Part shown: piece by piece, positions 9,516 through 18,013 of the stretch | Layout: every line of letters starts with the position of its first letter | Numbering within the stretch: position 1 is the first letter of the stretch | Origin: Aldersonia sp036524855 | Lineage (GTDB): Bacteria > Actinomycetota > Actinomycetes > Mycobacteriales > Mycobacteriaceae | Reading direction: 5' to 3' | Length of the DNA: 64,000 nucleotides | NCBI GenBank assembly: GCA_036524855.1 | Contig: DATDBL010000109.1 | Location: 1 to 64,000, forward strand | Translations under genes and position numbers: made by a program | Notes under the pieces: model-generated | What the model saw: only the letters and a program-made list of their open reading frames with translations | What the model was told of the DNA's origin: nothing | Database searches by the model: none

Positions 9516-10259
9516 TCAGTCCCCGCTGCGGCGCAGCGTGACCCGGTAGGTGTAGTGCTCGGGCAGAAAGTAACTCACCGCGAGTTCGACGGCGGCTCCC
9601 TCCGTGTCCCGGTAGAGGCGGTCGACACGAAGCATCGCATGCCCCGCTTCGCAGTCGAGATGGGCGGCCGTCGACGCGTCCGCTCGGGCCACCGTGATCG
9701 ACTGCGCGGCCTCGGTGATCGGGCTGCGCAGGTGCGGTTCGAGCAGGCCGATGATCGTGTGGTCGCTGACTGCACCGGCCGCGAGGTCGGGGTGGTCGAG
9801 CACAGGCCGCGCGATGCCCTCGGGCAGCCACACCGTGGTGACGACGAACGGCGTCCCGTCGTGGCGGCGACGAAACACCATGCGGTACACGAGGTCGGTG
9901 TCGAGGCGGAGCCGTCCGGCGGCGTCGAGGTCGACGAGGCGCCGCGGCGGTTCGACGATCTCCATGCTCGTGTCGGTCGACAGGTTCATCAGGTCCTCGA
10001 TCGAACCGAGTTGGCGCAGGTAGCGCCCGGTGCGCTCGGTCGCGAACGTGCCGCGGCCCGGCACCCGGTGCACGACCCCCTCCGCGACGAGGTCGACGAA
10101 CGCACGGCGCACGGTCTGCCGGGACAGGCCGTACAAGGCGGCGAGTTCCGCCTCGGTGGGCAGGCGAACCCCGCCGCGGTAGCGGCCGGCGGCGATCTCG
10201 GAGCGCAGGGTGGCGGCGAGCGAGCGGTAGGCCGGTTCGGCCGCGTCGGCACGTGCCAC
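9516..10259 (-). CDS. GntR/UTRA-family transcriptional regulator
   Basis: 247 residues. The N-terminal winged helix (about residues 8–75) contains AYRSLAATLRSEIAAGRYRG, RLPTEAELAALYGLSRQTVR and VHRVPGRGTF, typical of the HutC/UTRA branch of GntR. The C-terminal part (about 95–240) is the UTRA ligand-binding domain, with LDRPVLDHPD-like spacing and ITVARADASTAAHLDCEAGH. It is divergent from the CoA-transferase gene and upstream of maoC, so it probably represses both directions from the 150-base shared region. The effector, presumably a CoA ester or its acid, is not known. Confidence 0.9.
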   Translation of the reverse strand: MARADAAEPAYRSLAATLRSEIAAGRYRGGVRLPTEAELAALYGLSRQTVRRAFVDLVAEGVVHRVPGRGTFATERTGRYLRQLGSIEDLMNLSTDTSMEIVEPPRRLVDLDAAGRLRLDTDLVYRMVFRRRHDGTPFVVTTVWLPEGIARPVLDHPDLAAGAVSDHTIIGLLEPHLRSPITEAAQSITVARADASTAAHLDCEAGHAMLRVDRLYRDTEGAAVELAVSYFLPEHYTYRVTLRRSGD

Positions 10260-10341
10260 TCACACCTCCTGATTTGTACGGCCATATTTGTCGAGATATC
10301 CCGAGTTGTCAAGCCCTTCCTGAGTGCACAACGCATGTGCT

Positions 10342-10360
10342 ATCAATACAAAGACTTGAT
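10342..10360. promoter_or_regulatory. Candidate GntR operator in the divergent promoter region
   Basis: The 153-base region between the gntR and CoA-transferase starts is AT-rich compared with its surroundings. It contains the inverted repeat ATCAA-9-TTGAT at 10342–10360. Two copies of TTTGT lie 16 bases apart near 10275–10295. These are plausible binding sites for the regulator, but no consensus is available to test them. A good ribosome site (GGAAGGAAG, ending at 10409) precedes the GTG at 10413. Confidence 0.35.
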
Positions 10361-10412
10361 TTGGCCGAACATTGTTTTTGCGGACACTGTCTGCGGCCGG
10401 GAAGGAAGTGCC

Positions 10413-11564
10413 GTGACCACCACGCCAGGCAAGCCGCTCGACGGGCTGCGCATCGTCGAGGTGTCCAGCTTCGTCGCCTCGCCGCTGTCCGGGCTCACGC
10501 TGGCTCAGCTGGGGGCCGACGTGGTGCGTGTCGACCCGATCGGGGGTGCAGCCGACGTCAACCGCTGGCCGGTCACCGCCGACGGCCATTCGATCTACTG
10601 GACCGGTCTCAACAAGGGCAAGAAGTCCGTCACCGCGGACCTGCGCAGCACCGAGGGGCAGCGGTTCGTCCAGGAACTCGTGACCGAATCGGGTCCCGGT
10701 GGAGGAATTCTGGTGACGAACGCCGGTGGGCGCGAGTGGCTCGCGCACGAGACGCTGGCCGCGCTGCGCCCCGACGTCATCACCGTCGAGGTCCTCGGCA
10801 ACCGCGACGGTCGGCCGGGAGTCGACTACACCGTCAACGCCGGACTCGGCTTCCCCATGATCACCGGGCCCAGCGAGCACGACGGTGTGGTGAACCACGT
10901 GCTCCCGGCGTGGGACGTGGCGTGCGGCCTGTATGCCGCGCTGGTGGTCACCGCCGCCGTGCGGCGCCGCGACCGCACCGGTGCCGGGGCCAAGATCACG
11001 CTGCCCCTCGACGACGTCGCGTACTCCATCGCGAGCACGCTGGGCTACCTCACCGAGACGCAGGTCAACGGCCGCGGGCGCGAGGGCAGCGGCAACGACG
11101 TCTACGGCACCTACGGCGTGGACTACGGGACCAGCGACGGCGCGCGGTTCATGATCGTCGCGCTCACGCCGCGGCACTTCCGCGACTTGGTCGCGCTCAC
11201 CGACACCCAGGCCGCGATCGACGCCGTCGAGAAGGCGCTGGGCGCCGACTTCACGCGCGAGGCCGACCGCTACACCCACCGCGCGGTGCTCACCGCGCTG
11301 TTCCGGCCGTGGTTCTCGGCGCACACCGCGGACGAGGTTGCCGAGGCGCTGGCGTCGACGTCGGTACTGCACGAGCGGTACCGCAGCTTCGCCGAGGTCA
11401 CCGAGAGCGGTGTGCTCGCGGAGAATCCGTTGTTCGCCGAACTCGATCAGCCCGGGATCGGTCGCTACCTCGCGGCGGGCCTGCCCGCGCAGTTCGACGG
11501 CGAGCACTACTTCGTCGATCCGGCAGTCGAACTCGGATCCTCCGAGCGACCCTGGGCCGACTAG
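10413..11564 (+). CDS. CaiB/BaiF (family III) CoA-transferase
   Basis: 383 residues from the GTG at 10413, chosen because GGAAGGAAG lies just upstream and the family N-terminus LDGLRIVEVSSFVASPLSGL starts directly after it; the frame is open for another kilobase upstream but that part is antisense to gntR. Family III enzymes move CoA between carboxylates via an aspartyl-CoA intermediate. Supporting segments are LAQLGADVVRVDPIGG, YWTGLNKGKKSVTADLRS and, around residue 170, HVLPAWDVACGLYAALVVTAAV, where the catalytic Asp is expected. Function is probably activation of an unknown acid for the neighbouring MaoC hydratase. Confidence 0.88.
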   Translation: MTTTPGKPLDGLRIVEVSSFVASPLSGLTLAQLGADVVRVDPIGGAADVNRWPVTADGHSIYWTGLNKGKKSVTADLRSTEGQRFVQELVTESGPGGGILVTNAGGREWLAHETLAALRPDVITVEVLGNRDGRPGVDYTVNAGLGFPMITGPSEHDGVVNHVLPAWDVACGLYAALVVTAAVRRRDRTGAGAKITLPLDDVAYSIASTLGYLTETQVNGRGREGSGNDVYGTYGVDYGTSDGARFMIVALTPRHFRDLVALTDTQAAIDAVEKALGADFTREADRYTHRAVLTALFRPWFSAHTADEVAEALASTSVLHERYRSFAEVTESGVLAENPLFAELDQPGIGRYLAAGLPAQFDGEHYFVDPAVELGSSERPWAD

Positions 11565-11611
11565 AACCGCACCCGTGGCCACTCACGATCGGTGTCGATG
11601 CAGGGATCCCT

Positions 11612-11950
11612 TCATTCGTACAGGAAGTCCGCGAGCCACTGCCGGATGTCGCTCAGGCAGTGCGGATCGACGGTGCCGGCTTGGCCCGTGATCCGTGCTC
11701 GGCTGATCGTGCGCGGTTGTTCGGTCATCGCGAACGTCGGCCTCGGGAGGTCGCTGCCGGTCAGTTCGACGTGATGCGGCCACCCCCGATCGGTAGTGGT
11801 CGCTGGCACGACGATCACCAGCTCGGGGACCGATGCGAGATACCCGCGTGAGGACACGACGACTGCCGGTCGGGTGGCGGACTGTTCGCGGCCGACGGTC
11901 GGGACCAGTTGTACCCACGCGACCGTGCCGGGCTGCAACTGCAGGCTCAC
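11612..11950 (-). CDS. MazF/PemK-type endoribonuclease toxin
   Basis: 112 residues from a GTG at 11950 that overlaps the stop of the antitoxin gene by 4 bases. The MazF fold signatures are PGTVAWVQLVPTVGREQSATRP, then AVVVSSRGYLASVPELVIVVPATTT and RGWPHHVEL. A typical C-terminal helix region IRQWLADFLYE closes it. MazF toxins cut single-stranded RNA at short motifs and stop translation. The order antitoxin then toxin, with translational coupling, is standard for type II modules. The cleavage motif cannot be predicted. Confidence 0.9.
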   Translation of the reverse strand: MSLQLQPGTVAWVQLVPTVGREQSATRPAVVVSSRGYLASVPELVIVVPATTTDRGWPHHVELTGSDLPRPTFAMTEQPRTISRARITGQAGTVDPHCLSDIRQWLADFLYE

Positions 11951-12189
11951 GTAGTGAGCCCATCGCTGTCGGTGGCGTCCCACTCGCTGGTTTCGGCTAG
12001 CCATGCCTGTCGTTCGTCGGCGTTGGTGTCGCGGTAGGCCGCCGCGACGGCCGCGAGCCGCTGCGACCGCTCGTAGCCGTCCAGGACGTGCTCGAGGAAC
12101 CCCTGCGCGGTCATGTGGACGGCGGCCGCATCGGCGGCGATGCGCTCTCGCAGCGCCTTGCTGACCTTGATCGTGGTGACCTCGGGCAT
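11947..12189 (-). CDS. MazE-like antitoxin
   Basis: 80 residues. The N-terminal part TTIKVSKALRERIAADAAAVHM looks like a ribbon-helix-helix DNA-binding segment, and the acidic tail ETSEWDATDSDGLTT is suited to bind and neutralise the toxin. It starts 30 bases from a set of palindromes and overlaps the toxin start by 4 bases. The pair would be self-repressed by the toxin-antitoxin complex. Antitoxins of this length in actinobacteria are often annotated only as hypothetical. Confidence 0.82.
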   Translation of the reverse strand: MPEVTTIKVSKALRERIAADAAAVHMTAQGFLEHVLDGYERSQRLAAVAAAYRDTNADERQAWLAETSEWDATDSDGLTT

Positions 12190-12225
12190 ACTTGGATGCT
12201 ACCAAAGTTGCATACTACGAGTATG
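12187..12225. promoter_or_regulatory. Candidate operator of the mazEF module
   Basis: A perfect palindrome CATACT-ACG-AGTATG lies at 12211–12225. A related half site CATACTTGG overlaps the antitoxin start codon at 12187–12195, and TTGG-6-CCAA lies between them. Repeated CATACT units this close to the start codon fit self-repression by the MazEF complex. This is a pattern reading without experimental support. Confidence 0.5.
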
Positions 12226-12276
12226 CCTCCGGAGGTGGTCGTTGCCTGCAGCGGCACGGCGGGCCGCTCACCTACG

Positions 12277-13185
12277 ATGACCCGGGTGGACCTGCACCTC
12301 GTGACCTACTTCGTCGCGGTCGTCGACCACGGCGGGATCACATAGGCGGCGCAGTCCCTCTACATCTCGCAGCCGTCGCTCTCGCAGGCGATCCGGACGC
12401 TGGAACGTCGCGTCGGGGTCACGTTGTTCGATCGCACCGGGCGCGGGCTCGAACTCACCGACGCCGGACGCAAACTCGACGTCGCCGCGCGGTTGATCCT
12501 CGCCGACGTCGAGCGCGCCAAGGCGAAGGTGCGCGCCGTGCGCGATCTGCGGGCGGGCCGGGTCGACGTGGTGACCTACCCGGCGTTCAGCATCGCGCCG
12601 ATGGTGTCGATCGTGCGCGCCTTCCGTGAGCGCTTCCCGCGCCTGACGGTGCGGATCACCGCGACCGACGGGCCGGCGGGGGTGCTGTCCGCGCTGCGCC
12701 GCGGGGAGGCGGAGGTGGCGGTGATGGACATGTCGGCCGATCATGCGACGTTCACGACGATCCCGTTGGGGACGCAGGAACTCGTCCTGGCGCTTCCGGC
12801 GGACCTCGCAGCCGACGTCGCGGACCCGATGCCCCGCGTCGCGGTCACCGGTGTGCCCCTCGTCGTCGACATGGGCGACCAGAGCACCGCCGCGCTGTTG
12901 AGCGACCTCGTCGACGTGGACGCGGCCAATGTCGCGGTCGACACCGCCCTGCCGGCGGCGGCGTGGGATCTGGTGCGCCGCGGGGCCGGTGCGACGGTAC
13001 TGCCCCGCGCGGTCGCCGAACAGGAACTGCCGCAAGTTCCGCTGCGTGCGCTCGACCCGCCGCTGTCGCGGGAGTACGGGATTGTTCTGCGACCGGGGCG
13101 GCCGTCCCCGGCGGCGCTCGCCTTCGTCGCTGCGGCACGACCCGACGCCGGTGTCGACACCGACATCCCCGAGCTGATGGACTGA
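12277..13185 (+). pseudogene. LysR-family regulator interrupted by one in-frame stop codon
   Basis: From the ATG at 12277 the frame encodes a LysR N-terminus (VDLHLVTYFVAVVDHGGIT) and then meets TAG at 12343–12345. The same frame continues without further damage as AAQSLYISQPSLSQAIRTLE, LFDRTGRGLELTDAGRKL and a full effector domain to the TGA at 13185. The stop sits in the helix-turn-helix, where homologues commonly have Lys or Arg; AAG to TAG would be one substitution. An internal start at 12424 could yield only the part after the HTH, so DNA binding would be lost. If suppressed or a sequencing error, the gene would be about 302 residues. Confidence 0.85.
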
Positions 13186-13191
13186 GCGACA

Positions 13192-14064
13192 ATGGAACTC
13201 CGTCAGGTCGAGTACTTTCTCGCCGTCGTCGAGCACCACGGGATCGGAGGCGCGGCGACCGCCCTCGGGGTCGCGCAGCCGACGGTGTCACAGGCGCTGC
13301 GGGCACTCGAACGCGAACTCGGGGTGCAACTGTTCCACCGGATCGGCCGGGGCATGGTGCTCAGCGCGGCGGGGCGGACCATGGTCGGTCCGTCGCGGCA
13401 GATCCTGCGCGACGTCGGCGCGGTCGAGGACCTACTCGCCGCGTCGGAGGGCGAATTGGCCGGGCGGCTGGACATTCTCGCGTTCTCCGCCACGGCGGTC
13501 GGACCCGTCACCGACCTGGTCGCGGCATTCCGGCGGCGCCACCGCTCGGTGCGGGTGCGGCTGGGGGAGTTACGCGAAGAGAGCCAGGCGGAGTCGGTGA
13601 TCGCGGACGGGCACTGCGAGTTCGTCGTCGCGCATCTACCGATCGGCGGCGACGAACTCGAGGTGGTTGTGATCGGCGAGCAGGAGTATTGGCTGGTGTA
13701 TCCGCCGGGCAGCGAGATACCCGAGGGACCGGTGCCGCTGGCGAGCCTGCCGCGGATCCCGATGGTCTTCGTCCCGGCCGGGCACTCCCACGCGGACGAA
13801 CTCGAGGCCGCGATCCACAGCGGCGGCAACCCACCGCCGATCGCCGCGATCTCCGACCACCGCGAGGCGCGCCTGGCGATGGTCCTCGCCGGGATCGGCG
13901 GCACCATGCTGGAGCGCTCGTCCGCCGAGGCCGTCGCCGACCGCGCCGTCGTACGTGCCGTCGAGCCACGCTTCGTGCGCCCCTTCGGGATCGCCTTCGA
14001 CCCCGAGGCGCTGTCGCCGGTGGGTCGCGCCTTCGTCGACCTCGTCCGCACCACCGTTGCATAG
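13192..14064 (+). CDS. LysR-family transcriptional regulator
   Basis: 290 residues, normal LysR length. The helix-turn-helix is MELRQVEYFLAVVEHHGIGG followed by AATALGVAQPTVSQALRALE and LGVQLFHRIGRGMVLSAAGR. The C-terminal effector-binding domain runs from about residue 90. It starts 6 bases after the broken LysR gene and is clearly related to it, so the two look like a tandem duplication. With no divergent partner next to it, the target is uncertain; the acyl-CoA ligase operon ends convergently at 14372. Confidence 0.92.
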   Translation: MELRQVEYFLAVVEHHGIGGAATALGVAQPTVSQALRALERELGVQLFHRIGRGMVLSAAGRTMVGPSRQILRDVGAVEDLLAASEGELAGRLDILAFSATAVGPVTDLVAAFRRRHRSVRVRLGELREESQAESVIADGHCEFVVAHLPIGGDELEVVVIGEQEYWLVYPPGSEIPEGPVPLASLPRIPMVFVPAGHSHADELEAAIHSGGNPPPIAAISDHREARLAMVLAGIGGTMLERSSAEAVADRAVVRAVEPRFVRPFGIAFDPEALSPVGRAFVDLVRTTVA

Positions 14065-14295
14065 CTGTCGCGCCGCCCGGCGCCGCGGCGAGCACGAGGC
14101 CATACGGGCGTGATCACCGAGGTGAGGGAGGGCCACCGGCCGACCGTGCATGGATATGGCTGCTCTACCGGTCGCTGAAGCCGCCATTTCACTACGCGCT
14201 CGCCGAGCCCATAGTTCCTCCGGCTCAAACGCTGCTTGGAGCCGGAAGAAGTATGCGCTCGGCGACGGGTGCGGGTCGGGCCGCCCCGCGGGTGC

Positions 14296-14360
14296 GCTGA
14301 TCACGCTCGTGTGGCCGCCGACACGCCGCCGACGAACCCGGCCACACGAGCGTGATCAGC
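14296..14360. terminator. 22-bp perfect inverted repeat, likely bidirectional terminator
   Basis: Arms at 14296–14317 and 14339–14360 are exact reverse complements (22 of 22), beginning GCTGATCACGCTCGTGTGGC, around a 21-base loop. They lie between the convergent LysR and acyl-CoA ligase genes, 11 bases from the end of the latter. A second GTGATCACC-like piece is seen near 14111. The rest of the 307-base gap (14065–14371) holds no convincing gene. Confidence 0.75.
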
Positions 14361-14371
14361 GAGGCAGACGC

Positions 14372-15985
14372 TCAGACGCCCGCCCCCGCCAGCAACTGCC
14401 GCAACTGCACCTTTTGGATCTTGCCGGCGGCCGAGGTCGGCAGCTCGTCCACGACCACGACCTCGCGGATCTTCTTGTACGGCAACACCCGTTCGGCGAC
14501 GTAGGCCATCACCGCGGCCGGATCGAACTCCGCGCCGGGCTCGACGACGACGAACGCGACCGGCTCCTGGCCCACCGCGCCGGCCTCGCGACCCACCACG
14601 GCCGCGGCGGACACGCTCGCGTGCGTCACCAGGATCTCCTCGAGTTCACGCGGGTACACGTTGTAGCCCTTGTAGATCAGCATGTCCTTGGCGCGGTCGC
14701 AGATGAACAGGTACCCGTCGGCGTCGCGATAGGCGACATCGCCGGTATCGAGCCAGCCGTCGACGTACTGGGCCGCCGTGATCTCGGGATGGCCGAGGTA
14801 GCCGTCGGTCACCTGCGGTCCGCGCACCCACAGTTCGCCGCGCTCGTCCGGACCCAGCACGGTGCCGTCGCCGGAGCGGATCTCGACCTCCGTGTCGAAG
14901 GTGGGGAGCCCGACGCTGCCCAACCGGTATTCGCCGCCGCCTGTCAGAGGCGCCGACGACACCAGGCACGTGGCCTCGGTCAGCCCGTAGCCCTCGACCA
15001 CCGCACCCGACGGGAACGCCGCCGCGAGCGCGTCCAGCGTCACCCGGTCGATCGGCGCAGCACCCGAGGACACCACGCGCACCGACGACAGGTCACGGGT
15101 GGCGACGTCGGGATGCGTTGCGAGCGCATGCCACATCGCGGGACTGCCGGTGATGTAGGTGACCCGGTGCCGCTCGATCAGCTCGAGCATCGCCGCCGGA
15201 TCGAACCATCCGGCGAGCACCTGGGTCGCACCGCAGAGCAGCAGGAACGACATGTTGAGCAACGCGTGCGCGTGGAACAGCGGGGACACGACGACGGTGG
15301 CTGCTGCGCCCGGTTCCACGCCGCGGGTGCCTCCGCCGTCGCGTGGCTCCAGCCGGACCAGATCCCCGTCGGCGACGACGGCGTGCCCAGCGCGCCAGGC
15401 GATCATCTGCGTCACGTTCGCGATCACGTTGCGGTGCAACACTCGAACGCCTTTGGACACCCCGGTGGTCCCGCCCGTGTAGGCGAGGTGCGCGACGTCG
15501 CTGACGCCCACTGTGCCCACTTCGAACTCCGGGGCCGCCCGGTGCCCGGCGACGAAGTCGTCGAAGGACACGGCATCGTCCACCACGACCACTGTGTTCA
15601 ACCGTGTGCCCACCGCCGCGGCACGCAGCTTGTCGAGCTGCGCCGTCTGCGTGAACGCCGCCACCGCTCCGGTTTCCACGATCTGGTTGCGAAGACCCGG
15701 CACCGGCTGCAGCGGGTTCACCAGCGTGACGGTGGCCCCGGCGCGCAGCGAACCGTAGTAGGCGACGACGAACTCGATCGCGTTCGCGAGGTGGATCAAC
15801 ACCACGTCGCGGTCGTCGACACCGTCGGCTCGCAGTGCCGCCGCCACCGCGGCGGAGCGGCGATCCAACTCGGTGTAACTGAGCACCCGGTCGCCGTCGA
15901 TGACCGCCGCGCGCTCGCCGTACAGGCGGGCCATACTCGGCGGCAGCGCCCCCACCGTCACCGCGGGGTAGTTCAGCGTCGTCAC
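14372..15985 (-). CDS. Acyl-CoA synthetase / AMP-dependent ligase
   Basis: 537 residues of the ANL superfamily. It would activate a carboxylic acid to the acyl-CoA via an acyl-adenylate. Core motifs are AYTGGTTGVSKGV (A3), VEGYGLTEATCLVS (A5), YLFICDRAKDMLIYKGYNVY (A7–A8) and the C-terminal AAGKIQKVQLRQLL with the catalytic Lys. The GTG start overlaps the preceding SDR stop by 4 bases, so it is the last gene of a thiolase–SDR–ligase set. The acid substrate is not evident; medium-chain or aromatic acids are both possible. Confidence 0.92.
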   Translation of the reverse strand: MTTLNYPAVTVGALPPSMARLYGERAAVIDGDRVLSYTELDRRSAAVAAALRADGVDDRDVVLIHLANAIEFVVAYYGSLRAGATVTLVNPLQPVPGLRNQIVETGAVAAFTQTAQLDKLRAAAVGTRLNTVVVVDDAVSFDDFVAGHRAAPEFEVGTVGVSDVAHLAYTGGTTGVSKGVRVLHRNVIANVTQMIAWRAGHAVVADGDLVRLEPRDGGGTRGVEPGAAATVVVSPLFHAHALLNMSFLLLCGATQVLAGWFDPAAMLELIERHRVTYITGSPAMWHALATHPDVATRDLSSVRVVSSGAAPIDRVTLDALAAAFPSGAVVEGYGLTEATCLVSSAPLTGGGEYRLGSVGLPTFDTEVEIRSGDGTVLGPDERGELWVRGPQVTDGYLGHPEITAAQYVDGWLDTGDVAYRDADGYLFICDRAKDMLIYKGYNVYPRELEEILVTHASVSAAAVVGREAGAVGQEPVAFVVVEPGAEFDPAAVMAYVAERVLPYKKIREVVVVDELPTSAAGKIQKVQLRQLLAGAGV

Positions 15986-16746
15986 CGCGGCGCCATCCGG
16001 ATCGCGCCGTCGAGGCGGATGGTCTCGCCGTTGAGGTAGGCGTTCTCCAGGATCGAGACCGCCAGCTGGCCGAACTCCGACGGCCGGCCCAGCCGCGACG
16101 GATTCGGGATGGTCGCCGCGAGCGAGGCCCGCACGTCGTCGCGCAGCCGCGCCAGCAGCGGGGTGTCCATGGTGCCCGGCGCGATGGTGTTGACCCGGAT
16201 CAGCTTGCTGGCCAAGTCGCGGGCCGCGACGACCGTCATGCCGACGATGCCCGCCTTGGAGGCGCTGTAGTTGATCTGACCGATCTGGCCCTCGAACGCC
16301 GCGACCGAGGCCGTCATGATGATCGCGCCACGCTCGCCGTCGATCTCGTCGAGGCGCGCCATCCGCTCGGCACCCAGCGAGAGTGCGTGGAACGAACCGA
16401 CCAGGTTGAGCCTGACGACGAACTCGAAGTCCTCGGCCGACCCGGCGTTGCCGTCCTTGTCCAGGATCCGCATCCGCCGCCCGGCGCCGGCGCAGTGCAC
16501 GAGCGCGCGCAGGCCGCCCTGGGCGTCGGCGACGTCGAGGGCCGCCGCGAACTGGTCCGCGTCGGTGACGTCGGCGGGCGCGAACCGTGCGGTCGCGCCG
16601 AGTTCCTTGGCCGCGGCCTCGCCGTCGGAGTTCGGCAGGTCGATCAGCGTGACGTGGCCGCCCGCGTCGACGATCCGGCGCGCGGTGGCCAGGCCCAGGC
16701 CCGATGCGCCGCCGGTGACGGCGGTGGAGAGTCCCTTGAGTTCCAT
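15982..16746 (-). CDS. SDR oxidoreductase, 3-hydroxyacyl-CoA dehydrogenase-like
   Basis: 254 residues. The Rossmann site is TAVTGGASGLGLATARRIV, the active site is NYSASKAGIVGMT with Tyr and Lys four residues apart, and the serine is in MTASVAAFEG. The tail IAPGTMDTPLLARL and the overall length match the human HSD17B10-type 3-hydroxyacyl-CoA dehydrogenases. With the thiolase upstream and ligase downstream it would supply the oxidation step of a beta-oxidation-like sequence. An enoyl-CoA hydratase and dehydrogenase are not in this operon. Confidence 0.9.
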   Translation of the reverse strand: MELKGLSTAVTGGASGLGLATARRIVDAGGHVTLIDLPNSDGEAAAKELGATARFAPADVTDADQFAAALDVADAQGGLRALVHCAGAGRRMRILDKDGNAGSAEDFEFVVRLNLVGSFHALSLGAERMARLDEIDGERGAIIMTASVAAFEGQIGQINYSASKAGIVGMTVVAARDLASKLIRVNTIAPGTMDTPLLARLRDDVRASLAATIPNPSRLGRPSEFGQLAVSILENAYLNGETIRLDGAIRMAPR

Positions 16747-16777
16747 CGAATTCCCTTGTCGTTTCGGAGCAGCTGGA

Positions 16778-17911
16778 TCAGAGCAGCTCGAGGATGGTGG
16801 CGTTGGCCATCCCGCCGGCCTCGCACATCGTCTGCAGACCGTAGCGAATGCCGTTGTCGCGCATGTGGTGAGCGAGGCGGGTCAGCAGGATCGCGCCGGA
16901 TCCGCCGAGCGGGTGGCCCACTGCGATCGCCCCGCCGACCGGGTTGAGCCGCTTCTCGTCGGCGCCGGTCTCGATCTGCCAGGCGATCGGCACCGGTGCG
17001 AACGCCTCGTTCACCTCGAACGCGCCGATGTCGGAGATGGACAGCCCGGACCGGTCGAGTGCCTTGGCGGTGGCCGCGATCGGGCCGGTGAGCATGATGA
17101 CGGGGTCGTCGGCGGCGACGACGGCGGTGTGGATCCGCACCAGCGGGGTCAGTCCGTGGCGCGCCGCCGTCTCGCTCGACATCACCAGCGTGGCGCCGGC
17201 GCCGTCGGAGATCTGCGAGGAGTTGCCGGCGTGGATCACGCCGTCCTCCTTGAACACCGTCTTCAGCTTGCCCAGCGACTCGACTGTGCCGCCGCGGCGG
17301 ATGCCCTCGTCGCCCTCGAGCACGCCCGGGATCGGAGCGAGCTGGCCGTCGAAGGCGCCGGCGGCGCTCGCGGCCGCGGCGAGCTCGTGCGAGTGCAGCG
17401 AGTATTCGTCGAGACGGGTGCGGCTCAGGGCCCACTTCTGCGCCATCATCTCGGCGCCGACGCCCTGGCTGAAGCCGGCGATCCCGTACCGGTCGAGGAC
17501 CGACGCCGGGAACTGCTCGCCGTTCGACGATGCGCTGCCCATCGGCACCCGCGTCATCGACTCCACACCGCCTGCGACGACGACGTCGAGCTGGCCCGAG
17601 ATCACGGCCGCCGCAGCCATGCTCACCGCCTGCTGGCTGGAGCCGCAGGCGCGGGTGACGGTGGTGCCGGGCACCGATTCGGGCCAGCCCGCTGCGAGCA
17701 CAGCCGTGCGGGCGACGTTGCCGGCCTGCTCGCCGGCCTGGCTCACGCAGCCCCACATGACGTCGTCGACGATCTCGGGGGCGATCCCGGTGCGGGTCGC
17801 GAGCGCCTCGAGCACGTGGGCGGACAGGTCGGCGGGGTGGATCTCGGACAGGGCGCCGCGGCGGCGTCCGATCGGGCTGCGAACCGCGTCGACGATCACT
17901 GCATCGCGCAT
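16778..17911 (-). CDS. Thiolase (acetyl-CoA acetyltransferase family)
   Basis: 377 residues from the ATG at 17911 (MRDAVIVDAVRSPIG). This start matches the family N-terminus; the frame continues to a TTG at 17980 but without similarity. The nucleophile Cys is in VTRACGSSQQAVSMAAAAVI. The second region is NPVGGAIAVGHPLGGSGAIL with its His, and the last is MCEAGGMANATILELL, where homologues have CxGxG. It would cleave a 3-ketoacyl-CoA to acetyl-CoA plus a shortened acyl-CoA. It leads the thiolase–SDR–ligase operon, with 31 bases to the SDR gene. Confidence 0.93.
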   Translation of the reverse strand: MRDAVIVDAVRSPIGRRRGALSEIHPADLSAHVLEALATRTGIAPEIVDDVMWGCVSQAGEQAGNVARTAVLAAGWPESVPGTTVTRACGSSQQAVSMAAAAVISGQLDVVVAGGVESMTRVPMGSASSNGEQFPASVLDRYGIAGFSQGVGAEMMAQKWALSRTRLDEYSLHSHELAAAASAAGAFDGQLAPIPGVLEGDEGIRRGGTVESLGKLKTVFKEDGVIHAGNSSQISDGAGATLVMSSETAARHGLTPLVRIHTAVVAADDPVIMLTGPIAATAKALDRSGLSISDIGAFEVNEAFAPVPIAWQIETGADEKRLNPVGGAIAVGHPLGGSGAILLTRLAHHMRDNGIRYGLQTMCEAGGMANATILELL

Positions 17912-18013
17912 GGGATTTCCTCTTCTGGGCTGGGGGATCGGAGTTGGTTCCAATCCATCACGAAGAGCGCGTCGGAACAATTAGTTTCACGCTCACGGTC
18001 GGTTAGGCAGTTC

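Noticed and set aside
14150..16039. 629-codon plus-strand frame opposite the acyl-CoA ligase
   Set aside because: Antisense shadow of the ligase and SDR genes; its composition is that of complemented codons and no motif is present.
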